Assembly: GCA_036365455.1 (NCBI GenBank)
Contig: JAWQUS010000016.1
Span: 16,577,001-16,641,000 of the forward strand
Reading direction: 5' to 3'
Origin: Macrosoma leucophasiata
Lineage: Eukaryota > Arthropoda > Insecta > Lepidoptera > Hedylidae
Length of the DNA: 64,000 nt
The notes beneath the pieces are model-generated. The model ran no database searches. It saw only the letters and a list, made by a program, of their open reading frames with translations, and was not told where the DNA came from. Of this stretch, positions 53,646 through 62,900 are shown in pieces. The stretch's first letter is position 1. Each line of letters begins with the position of its first letter. Both the position numbers and the translations under genes were made by a program.

Positions 53646-53950
53646 TGCTTAGTGAGTGTCTCCGTGAGTTTGTGTGATGAACAATGTGACGAATCATTCA
53701 CATAAAAACATCTTAATATCACTGTTTATTGACAGTGTATCGTATCGCGTTTGCACTGTCATGAAACATGTAAAAGCAAAACACATATCGCGGACACAAA
53801 TCAAAAGACTTTGATTGCAACAAATTTTATCAATAAAAAGTCTTGGAACATGTTGTGTGATTAGGTTGTCAGATTCACACTCAGGGTATCCACTACATGA
53901 TTCGTAATTGTTTTATATTATTTCGCATTAACACATGCTTGTGAAATATA

Positions 53951-54039
53951 TTTTAAAGAAAAATGGAAAGAAAAAATTGACTTCAGGCGAGACTCGAACT
54001 CGCCTGAGGTCAAATTTTTCTTTCCATTTTTCTTTAAAA
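53951..54039. repeat. Foldback hairpin from family H (41-base arms)
   Basis: Arms 53951-53991 and 53999-54039 differ at two positions and enclose the 7-base loop actcgaa. They consist of the family H tail plus half of its tRNA-like T-arm, joined head to head. Confidence 0.88.
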
Positions 54040-54197
54040 TACATGTTTCGTGTTGACCAGGTTTAGAGTGATAAAGATTTGTCTGGGAATAAAATTTAAG
54101 AACATTAAAAACATCATCTTCAAACACACTCACGTACGACTTGAAACCTTCAACAATGGTCAGCGTCCATAAGATCTGACGACTTACTGCGATTCAA

Positions 54198-54490
54198 AGT
54201 AATTGAACTTTATTTGCTCAACTTTGTACATACGAAATCGTGTGTGAAGACACGGGATGTTACGATTCAATTCAGGTTCGCAATGGAATAGCAATAACAC
54301 AAGTAGGTACGATACGAATTCTGATGCTCAGAAACTTCCCAATATATAGTTTAATTTGGTTACTAGATATGTACTAAATTGGCGTGCTTTTCGGAGCAAC
54401 TTTATCAAGTTGCACGGAGATCGAATGAAGGTAGCCATTTATCATCTGAAAATGTGCATTCAGATAAAATACTTTGCCTGAGCTTTAATA
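54198..54490 (+). repeat. Local direct duplication, unit 2
   Basis: Counterpart of 53347-53645, with substitutions and small indels throughout, so the duplication is old. Confidence 0.75.
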
Positions 54491-55280
54491 AAAAATGTTT
54501 TCATTCTATCTCTCTAACCTGAAACTAAATAAATAAAATATAAAAGTAAATTTTGAAGGAATGCCGCGTGCGAGCGACCATAAAGTGAACATTTTTCGTA
54601 ATCCACTTTTGAAAACTGAGAGTAATTACGGGCGTATAACACAGTCAATTAAATTTTGCAGACTTCATGTATCAGCTTTACTTAATTTAGCTTTCGTAGC
54701 ATTCAAGAGTATTTTAAGGTGCCGTACGGTATCCTTATTTGATGTATGCCTTTCACTCTATCTTTTTATCCATCTACCATAGATCATTTGCCACTTCTGG
54801 AGGATAATAACATAAATGATATAAAAAAACGTGTTTTAAAATTCATACTTATAATTAACACATAATAATGATTGTCTCTATTGTTTGAATGTAAAAAAAA
54901 ATTATAAATTTTTTTGATTTTAGAAAATTAACGAAAATTCACAATTGCCCTCTTTTTTTTCGTAACTACTGCAACTAACATTTAAAAACAACTTTGATAG
55001 ATTTTATCGAAAAAGTTGTTTTATGTTGTTGTTGAAGTTGTTTTACGAGTACCTGTTAAGCATGTATTACGTAATACGTGAGTCCGATTCGCACTTGACC
55101 AGATTTTAAATTATTTTAATTAATCATTATGTTATAGTCATCATTTCCTTCACACCCAAACTACAGCCCTGTGTCAACTGTGCATATATCTACGTCTGAG
55201 GACTTTGATAGCTAAAAGCCTGTCCGAGAAGGAATATAATGTATTTCGATTGACATAATTTCGATTACTACTTTGCAGAA
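54491..55280. other. Gene-free stretch
   Basis: No gene. A family J head in reverse (agtccgattcgcacttgacc) lies at 55080-55099. Confidence 0.45.
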
Positions 55281-55286
55281 TTCATT

Positions 55287-55500
55287 GTTTGACGATCCAG
55301 TTGGTCCAGCGGTGTGAGGCGACGGCTTGATTCGAAGGGTCACGCGTGTGATCCCCGCACCGGGACACATATTTGTATGGCCTACAGATATTTGTTTCAG
55401 GTCTGGGTGTTTGTATACGTGTTGTATGTGTACAACGGCACCTACGACACAGGTTCATACCTAATGTGGGGCGGGGCTGTAAGCGTATTAAATTTTTTAT
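55287..55500 (+). mobile_element. SINE family B
   Basis: The tRNA-like head gacgatccagttggtccagc with decayed box B is followed by cctacagatatttgtttcag and tgtatgtgtacaacggcacc to gtggggcggggctgtaagcg. The short ORFs here are shadows. Confidence 0.8.
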
Positions 55501-55609
55501 TTTATTGTTGTTTTGTCGTCACGTGATAGTTACGATCATTTCAGAAAAATATCAATGTACTGTAAAGTGGCTTTCAAATTGATAGCCACGGATTAAACGA
55601 AATAAGACT

Positions 55610-55725
55610 GCTGGCCTGTAGAGAGCCCTCGAAAATCGTTTAAGGATTTTGTTTAGAGAAATTTAACCCACAAAGAACCTTCTGCGAATTCCCGAAAATG
55701 GTGAATGAAAGGTGTTTATTTATCG
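55610..55725 (+). repeat. Dispersed repeat pair, copy 2
   Basis: ctgtagagagccctcgaaaa, gaaccttctgcgaattcccg and aaaatggtgaatgaaaggtg match 14630-14745 in reverse. Confidence 0.6.
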
Positions 55726-55904
55726 CAGCTCAAACGTTTAATTTCGTTTGATGTAATTTAGAAAATAAAATGTGGGTGGTAAAATCTACAATGAGGACAA
55801 TGACAGTAAGTTTCTTGTATCAAAGCTTAAAATGAAATATTTCGAGTTGATTATATTTCGTCAGTAGTTCATAAGTGCGCTTATATTGAAGCAAAATATA
55901 TTTT

Positions 55905-56290
55905 AATTATTGTTTTATATTATTTCGCATTAACACATGCTTGTGAAATATATTTTATTTTAAAGTAAAATGGAAAGAAAAATTTGACTTCAGGCGAGAC
56001 TCGAACTCGCGGCCTACTGGGAATCTAGTCCAGCCGCTCTTCCAATTGAGCTACTGAAGTCCTGCCCGATTTGTCAAATCTTTCCTTCACATTTGTTTTA
56101 TTGCTTTATGGTAGCAGCAGCGCCATCTATTGCCAACTATGCTAGTTAGGTAACCGATATAATAGACTTTGCAGTTTATTGAATATCGTAAAGAAGTCGC
56201 TTTTACCCTTAATAATTGTTTTATATTATTTTCGTTTTCCCAGTAGGCCGCGAGTTCGAGTCTCGCCTGAAGTCAAATTTTTCTTTCCAT
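55905..56290 (-). repeat. tRNA-like composite repeat 'family H', full unit
   Basis: In reverse orientation: tail segment (atttcgcattaacacatgct), tRNA-like module (55987-56060), body, then a second copy of the tail start (taattgttttatattatttt at about 56212-56231). This second tail is joined to half of another tRNA-like module reading forward (cccagtaggccgcgagttcg) and the tail again. Confidence 0.8.
55987..56060 (-). other. tRNA-like module of family H
   Basis: Same fold as 21049-21121 with acceptor acttcag on one side and ctgaagt on the other. Not a functional tRNA, for the same loop-size reason. Confidence 0.6.
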
Positions 56291-56443
56291 TTTACAATAA
56301 AATAAAATATATTTTAATTGTTTAAAAAAATTGGCGACGTCATAGTATTTACGCCATAAGATACAAATGCATGTCGCACAGTTTTTCCGATGTCGCTACC
56401 GTGCTGTAAATAATACGATTGTGGAAGTCGTAATAAACTTAAA

Positions 56444-56541
56444 TCTATTTTCTTACCATACAATGTTTTTTTCTTAAATATCCTACTATCTCTTACAGAA
56501 ATGTTTACAATCTACAGACATCTCCAAATGATAAGCCCTTA
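56444..56541 (+). repeat. 98-bp identical direct duplication, copy 1
   Basis: Identical, as far as I can read, to 57435-57532. It covers a pyrimidine-rich acceptor-like ctatctcttacag and the first 43 bases of the exon-like segment that follows. Confidence 0.88.
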
Positions 56542-56599
56542 ATGATAGTAAGCCCCAACATAGCCTTGGAAATCGGAAAGTTATACAAACTTGCAAATG
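56499..56599 (+). CDS. Possible single host exon (33 codons), weak
   Basis: The segment is bounded by a good 3' splice-like site (tcttacag, ending 56498) and a 5' splice-like site (gtgagaaa from 56600). Only one frame is open across it (entry phase leaves one base over), reading VYNLQTSPNDKPLMIVSPNI then ALEIGKLYKLAN. An MIVSPN...L...A.G pattern faintly recalls the SPxS region of serpins, but the resemblance is weak. A 33-codon open stretch is not improbable by chance, and no neighbouring exon is recognised. Confidence 0.2.
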
Positions 56600-56814
56600 G
56601 TGAGAAAAGCTAATACAATCAGTTTGGTGGTCGAGTATGGAAATATTAAAAAAAAAAAAAAAGTTTAATTAAATCCCGAAACAAATAATAGATGAACGAA
56701 ATATCCTAATGTATGTATGTATGTATCTTCACGCCAGGTACCTAACGGGGTAGGTAGAGAGTGCAGAATGTAATAATCCATATTATGTATACAGCATACA
56801 ACAAGAAATAATTT

Positions 56815-57025
56815 ACATCTAATATAGGACGTTCGGGTCTGCAGACCATTATCTCTTTTGCACCCTAGCTATGTGACGTTTATCGACAATTTTGATCAAG
56901 TTTTGACCAATACCATATTATCAGTGCTTACGTAGGCAGCAGAGGTACTCGCTACGACGTTGAAACTAGCCGATTATGTATTTCGTGGGCTTGAAGGGCA
57001 ATATTTATTGTTGGGTACTGTTTAG
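56815..57025. mobile_element. Palindromic MITE 'family F', copy 4
   Basis: gacgttcgggtctgcagacc, tttgaccaataccat, cttacgtaggcag and gaaactagccgattatg match the other copies; it is the most diverged. Confidence 0.6.
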
Positions 57026-57083
57026 AATGACATCCGACTATTTTATGATATGTTTTGAATCATCTACTTCTTCCTAATTTTAA

Positions 57084-57393
57084 CGTAACTGCACGCCTGT
57101 AATCCCCGAAGTGGTAGGCAGAGGTAAAGGAATGCATTCAAACATACATGCAAACACCCACGATTCGCCGGTTACGTTTTGGCCCATGTAACAGGTGACG
57201 AGCCTGTTGCCATCTCCGGACACATTACCAAACTCCGAGGTACTGGGAAACTTCCAGTACTTGGAAAAATCCCCATAGAACCAGAGATAAAGGAATTTAA
57301 GCCGTTATCTCTGATAGCCCTCGACCCGGGAATCGAACCCAGGACCTTCAGCGTAGTAGTAGTGGCCTGCTACCACTAGGCTACTGAGGCAGT
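57084..57393 (-). mobile_element. SINE family C, full length
   Basis: Reverse orientation; the head at the right end (tgcctcagtagcctagtgg on the minus strand) and box B ggttcgattcccgggtcg are intact. A 9-bp word taattttaa lies on both sides (57075-57083 and 57394-57402), a target duplication. Confidence 0.85.
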
Positions 57394-57434
57394 TAATTTT
57401 AAAATATCAAATTATAGTTTCTATTACACTATTG

Positions 57435-57532
57435 TCTATTTTCTTACCATACAATGTTTTTTTCTTAAATATCCTACTATCTCTTACAGAAATGTTTACA
57501 ATCTACAGACATCTCCAAATGATAAGCCCTTA
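57435..57532 (+). repeat. 98-bp identical direct duplication, copy 2
   Basis: Counterpart of 56444-56541. After ataagccctta the two copies diverge, so the exon-like frame is cut short here. Confidence 0.88.
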
Positions 57533-58735
57533 TGACATTTAGATTTTGTTATAGAACCTTTAAAAAAATAATAAAACTATTGTAAATTTTGGTTTAATAT
57601 TTGGGTTAGAACTTAGAACTCCGAAACAGTTCTCATTAATTAAATCCGCGACAATGTAGCGATGACTGCTCACTTGCTTTGAGTACGCTCGTCCCGATCG
57701 CTGAACTTTTAATGCGGATTTAGTTTTACTGGATATGGCACCTCTTCTTTCTTATTTGCCTTCTCCTTTTTCCGTTACTTGGCATCGCCTTTCTCAATCA
57801 TTCAGCATCATTTGTTTCGATCTTGTGCATCATCTTCCGTATGTCTCATCTACCTCATAGACCTCATGATAAAGGTTCGTCAGGCCAGTTCAGGTCAGTT
57901 TGAGGCCTTCCTCTTTGCCTCTTCTGTGCCATGGATACTGCTAGTTTCATGAGCACTGTGTCTAGTTATTCTATCATGAAAGACGCCAGGTTGCTGCAAC
58001 ATTTTAACAACGCCTACTAACTCACTATAAATGTGTGTGACGTACCTACAGCAATTATTATCTGCAAAAGTAAATTTAACTACAGACACGAAGACCTATT
58101 ATATCTAGGGCTATTTGTAAAAAGATATTAGGATTTTCATCCAGATACATCTGAAGTTCAACTCTTGTTTAATCTAAATAAATCGAGACCTTAATTACAA
58201 TGTTCTTGAAGTTCATATTCCAAGGAGGAAAATAGGTCATTTACTTCCAAACCCGAAACAAGCCCCAAGCAATAGCTTCCAGTTTTACCAAAATATACTG
58301 TCGTGGTCAACTTTATCAATCATTTTCAACTGTGAGTTGAGGCAGTTTCAAAGATATTTATAACGGCAAGTTATTGATGGTTATAGGCTTAAGGCTGTTT
58401 GCACAATTTTAGGGGATGATTGGCGATGTTTCAAGTATCTGGGTCAGGGAAGTCTCTCATATTTATGTTTACCAGCTTTTGAAGTGCTAGTCGAGGCTTT
58501 ACTTTTGACGTATAATATTTGCTTCGGTTTTTGGTTCAACCACCGGCCGGGTTGGAGAGTAAATTATGTTCAATTTTTTCAGATTTTCAATGACATTTGC
58601 TGATTCGTTTTTTATTTAACCTGCCTTGTTTTTTTAATAGTAGGTAAGTACCAATACACTGCCACGAAACTTCAATCGAGGAACAAGTTAGACGCAGTAA
58701 GTGGAACTAGATTGGCACTCCGAAGGGGTCCTGAT
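57533..58735. other. Gene-free stretch
   Basis: About 1.2 kb without a recognised repeat or domain. Open frames are short (57895-58089 minus, no domain). It is the longest stretch between 53 and 62 kb without assigned elements and so a candidate for unique sequence. Confidence 0.45.
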
Positions 58736-58740
58736 CACGT

Positions 58741-58956
58741 ACTAATAAAATAAAAATACGCTTACACTCACAGCCCCACAGTAGGTATAAACCTGTGTCG
58801 TGGGTGCCGTTGTACACATACAACACATACACAAACCGACCAGACCCGAAACAAATATCTGTAGGCCATACGAATATTTGTTCCGGTGCGGGGATCGAAC
58901 CCGCGACCCTTCGAATCAAACGGTGGTTTCGCACCGCTGGACTAACCGGGTCGTCA
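58741..58956 (-). mobile_element. SINE family B
   Basis: Nearly the same as 26575-26803, including the tRNA-like head with box B gcgggttcgatccccgc. The recurring short frames in both strands are shadows. Confidence 0.85.
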
Positions 58957-59165
58957 CTAAAACAGGCACTGGAACCCCGAAGGAAAGCGAAAGCGTGGTC
59001 GTCCGAAGCAGACTTGGCGACGAACGGTTACTGACGAAGTGAAGAAGTTCGGGAAGTGTTGGAGCAAAATCAAGCGCTGAAGACCGATCGAGATGGAGAA
59101 CCACTGTGGACGCCCTCTGCCCCATCTAGGGGACATAGGACCATCAGTAAGTAAGTACCAATACT
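58957..59165 (+). pseudogene. LINE ORF2 C-terminal fragment (RTE-like)
   Basis: The plus strand reads GKRKRGRPKQTWRRTVTDEV then KKFGKCWSKIK, shifts frame, and continues DRSRWRTTVDALCPI before a stop. This GRPKQTWRR...DRxRWRxxVDALCP layout is a common C-terminus of RTE-like LINE ORF2 proteins. It ends in a taagtaag-type tail. It directly abuts the head of the SINE B copy. Confidence 0.75.
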
Positions 59166-59169
59166 GTAT

Positions 59170-60125
59170 AACGGTTTTCTTTAATTCACAGTGTTTAATC
59201 GGTGGAAACAATTAACCATTGAAGAGCTCTTTTTTGTTACTAAATAATCGTCTATATTTACGCAATGTTTTATAATAATACACGGAATATGGAAATGCAT
59301 TCACAAAATATCTCCAAAAACACACATGCCAAGCGGATATACGATAAAAGGATATAATTTATCACCCACAATAAAACCTCATACAAACGGTATCCTCTGG
59401 ACCATAATATCGGTGTATTAATGCAATTGGTACATAACTTACAATAAGCTTGGGCTCAGTCTTCTAACAAGCGGCGGGCTTAAGTCGTAATATGAACGTA
59501 CCTTTAACTGTTAGTTACTGTGTTCAGACAATCGAGTCGGCTCAATACTACTAAATTAAGTGGATATACACTAACTGCTAGATTTGTTATTTGGCATGAA
59601 TGATAGTTATCTGAGACATTAAAATAGGTGGGAGTATTAGCTGTTTATACATTACCTACATTGATTGTTTAAAAACAGAAGCGGACAAAGTAATATGTCC
59701 ATCATAGCATAGATATATTATAAACCTATGACCATATATGACCTGACTTCAAATTAAATTTTGCACGTCTCTAATGCGATAAATGTATACGGACACGTTT
59801 TATAAACTTCCAACATTGTAATAAATGATTATGAATTATGAATTATAAAAATATTGTGTATCGATAGTAGCAAATAAGCGTGCAATTCTTGGATGGTTAA
59901 TGAATATTGCCTATTTAGGCATCTACACAAAATCCAAAGGTTAAAATGCAGATGCGCTGGCAAGTTGTCCCCGTCGCACGGGGACACGGGACTCTTGGAC
60001 AGCGGGAATAATCCGGTACGGAGTTCGCCGAATCAGCTAATATTAGCTGAGGTATGAGATGAGGCAAAAGACACCGCAAAGCATTATGAAAAAATGACAA
60101 TAATAACAGTACAGGGTTCTTTGTA
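59170..60125. other. Gene-free stretch
   Basis: A decayed SINE A 3' part in reverse lies at about 59873-59960 (gcgtgcaattcttgg, aaaatgcagatgcg). It is followed by a cccgtcgcacggggac inverted word. Otherwise nothing. Confidence 0.45.
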
Positions 60126-60129
60126 GCAT

Positions 60130-60345
60130 AGCACCTTAGATTTTTACGATCTTCATATGCAGGGTTGCCAAATGGTGCAATGAAATAGAGATATCTGCAG
60201 ATAGCGGTCTTATATTTTATACAAGGTTTTAAAGAATTTCGTGTTCATTAAACTTGCAGCCAAAAACGTTTATGTTCTAATCCAATTTATAAGTGTAATT
60301 TCATCATTAGTGATTCAGCTAGAAAAAAAACAATATCTCAGTGAC
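60130..60345 (+). repeat. Repeat 'family K', copy 1
   Basis: tatgcagggttgccaaatgg, caatgaaatagagatat and ctgcagatagcgg match 61800-61860 and, in reverse, 13865-13915. Confidence 0.6.
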
Positions 60346-60652
60346 ATCACCTTGACCAATTGATTGTCAGATATTTTGTGATGTAACAGGTTTTAATATT
60401 TTCCCTCAAAGATGTAACATTTTTAATTAATAAATGTTTGCTGTTATAATGTTATGTATGTTTAATAAATGTTGTGTTGTTTCTGTTTTTGATGATCAAT
60501 CTTTGTATGATCTCTAAAATAGTTTCTTGTTGACATTACATGAAACGTAAATGACTTTCCTTTTATTTAGAGGTTTTATGTGAAAACGAGTCGTTCTTCA
60601 ATCCATGAACGAAAAAGTATCGTCATAAACCGTGAATAAAAAATGGCAATAA

Positions 60653-60826
60653 GGCGCGGCAAATGCCTCGCGATCGCGAGACTGCTCGCTCTGTGTGGAC
60701 GTGCCTCGCTCGGTCAGCGCGCGCGACCGATCGCTCGAGCCATCTAGTGTCGGGCGCGTCCACACAGATTGAGCAGCCTCGTGCGGAAAGTGCCTCGCGA
60801 GGCTGCTCGCTCTGTGTGGACGCGCC
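60653..60826. mobile_element. GC-rich palindromic MITE (174 bp), TAA-flanked
   Basis: Ends are ggcgcg and cgcgcc, each directly flanked by taa (60650-60652 and 60827-60829). The interior holds several cctcgcga words and the inverted modules gctcgctctgtgtggacg and gcgtccacacagattgagc. The 3-bp duplication suggests PIF/Harbinger; the GC-rich composition stands out from the AT-rich flanks. Overlapping open frames are palindrome shadows. Confidence 0.75.
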
Positions 60827-60865
60827 TAATAGACAAAATAAAATTAATTCCATTAATTCTATCTC

Positions 60866-61080
60866 CATGGCATGTCTCCACACTTTAACCAGCAAATAAT
60901 GAAACACACTAACTTAACACAAGCTTGTTTGTAGCTAAGTTTACGACCTACATACGCTCCAAATTGAGCAATGAAAGAGAGGAGATAGAGGGAATATTTA
61001 TGAAATATTTTTTTTATGTAATTCGCTGAACCTGAGGTTAAAAAAACGTGTTGCGGATGTGATTGTAATATGAATTAGAT
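60866..61080 (+). repeat. Repeat 'family K', copy 2
   Basis: Reads tgtctccacactttaacc, gaaacacactaacttaacac, aagcttgtttgtagctaag, then atgtaattcgctgaacctg and gatgtgattgtaatatgaat. It corresponds to the sequence on both sides of the hAT MITE at 61311-61705 and shows no insertion. Confidence 0.75.
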
Positions 61081-61289
61081 TTTTCTTTTAATTTTTTTTT
61101 TTGGGCATCGATTCGTGACGACTCCCTACGAATGACTATGTTATGGTATATAATTATATTCCTAGGGATATTACTATACTACGGCTTTATCTATCATACT
61201 GCGATATATACTTACGTTGCCAATACTATTTACTACATTTCTTACATAAAAAATAAGATGTGGCGATAGATTCGAAAACGTTTCCTTCC

Positions 61290-61950
61290 ATCTGCATTAC
61301 ATCTCTCCACCAGTGGCGGATTTACCAGCAGGCTGAGTAAGCTGGAGCCTCGGGCGGCAAATTTTAAGGGGCGGCAGATTAAGTTCATAATTTTTCTTCT
61401 TTTTCGATTTACAAATTAAAAAAATATATACACACAAAATAAGAATTTCGAGAATTGGAAGGAAATTAAAATATTAACTAAAATCTAATTATATCTTTAC
61501 ATTAATAATTACTAAAGTTTAATCACTTAAGTATACTTCAAAGATTATGACGATTCTATATTATTGTTGAAATTTATTTATATTTACATATTTTCTTCTC
61601 TCATAATTGTTCTGTTATTGATATGATTGTAAACTACGATATCAAAATTTAGGGGCAACAAAAATTTAATAGCCTACAGGCGGCAAATTTGTAAATCCGC
61701 CACTGCTCTCCACACTCCACACTTTGCTAAGCAAATAATAAGAAACACACACATTGGTACAAGCTTGTTAGTAGCTCAGTCATTGGGCCTTTTACGATCT
61801 ACATACGCAGGGTTGCCAAATGGGACAATGAAAAAGAGATCTCCACAGATAGAGGAGATATTTACGCAATATTTTTTTATGTAATTCGCTAAACCTGTAA
61901 TCAAAGATAACCTTGTTGCGGACGTGATTGTAATATGAATAAGTTTTTGT
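61290..61950 (+). repeat. Repeat 'family K', copy 3, interrupted by a MITE
   Basis: The left part is tgcattacatctctccac. The right part, from 61706, includes cacactttgctaagcaaata, gtacaagcttgttagtagct, acgcagggttgccaaatggg and gacgtgattgtaatatgaat. It matches copy 2 apart from the insertion. Confidence 0.75.
61311..61705. mobile_element. hAT-type MITE (395 bp)
   Basis: The terminal inverted repeats are cagtggcggatttac, 15 bases and perfect. The target duplication ctctccac is perfect (61303-61310 and 61706-61713). A cgggcggcaaatttt word is echoed near the other end as caggcggcaaattt. No transposase; AT-rich interior. Confidence 0.93.
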
Positions 61951-62023
61951 TTTTATCAAAACCTTTTATTTATGTATATAAAAAAAAGGCTTTGATCTTA
62001 TAAAAAATATCTTTGATTTTATA

Positions 62024-62084
62024 AAAAATCGTAAAAAACCAAGGCTTTGACAAATGGACAAAGCCTTGGTTTTTTACGATTTTT
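62024..62084. repeat. Perfect 26-bp inverted repeat (hairpin)
   Basis: Arms 62024-62049 and 62059-62084 (inner part ccaaggctttg/caaagccttgg) pair without mismatch around acaaatgga. A partial ggctttgat word also occurs at 61988. It could be a small MITE or a hairpin RNA locus; no expression evidence. Confidence 0.88.
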
Positions 62085-62810
62085 ATATATAATAATAGGA
62101 TATTTTCCGTCATTGTCTTAAATTGGCAACAATCATGGTTCAAGATCCATGGTTCTATTTGCCAACACGGGGTATTTAAATAAAAGTTTAAACGCTTTTT
62201 TTTTAAATGAAAATATTTCTTGCTGATTAAAAATACATCTGACTTTAGTACCTACATTTCGACAGGACAAAGACTGTCGAGTTTCTTCGATTTGAGTTTG
62301 TCGGGGATAGAGAACACAAACGTACTGAGCTGTCCCGTAACCGTTAACCGTTCAAGTATTACGTAAGCAGATTTATTACATCGTATGCATTATTTGAGGG
62401 AATCCCCGAAAAAGCGTTTCGCTTTCAAGCATAGACAATGTGAGGGTTGCCATTCGAGTAAAAAAGTAAATAACTACCGATGACGTAATCATCATCTAGA
62501 CTCCCTTACCCCCCATGTCATCCAAAATAAGCAGAGCAAAGACGAATGAACGGTCCCTAACCAATGATTATAGAAAGTCCTAATCATGGTACTTAACATA
62601 CACAGAAGCTTGATTGACAAGTGTCATCAATGTACACTTGACAGTTGAACTGGAGAATTAGAAATAGAACGGTTCCTTGATATAATTCTGTAACTCGATA
62701 TCACAATCTAGATTGAAGTTGTACAGTTCAAAGAGTATACAAATACCGTACAGTTTGTAATAGTAGTAAACGATATAAAGTTACGATACGCGTAATACTG
62801 AATTGATTAG
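62085..62810. other. Gene-free AT-rich stretch
   Basis: No feature is recognised. Confidence 0.45.
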
Positions 62811-62811
62811 C

Positions 62812-62900
62812 CCACAAACACGAATAACATGTCGGCTTATGAAAAGACACGCAGACAACACTACCTAGATGTCCTGACTAGAGAGGGTTCCCGTCGATAA
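62812..62900 (+). repeat. Dispersed repeat pair, copy 2
   Basis: ccacaaacacgaataacatg through agatgtcctgactagag; matches 43645-43740. Confidence 0.65.
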
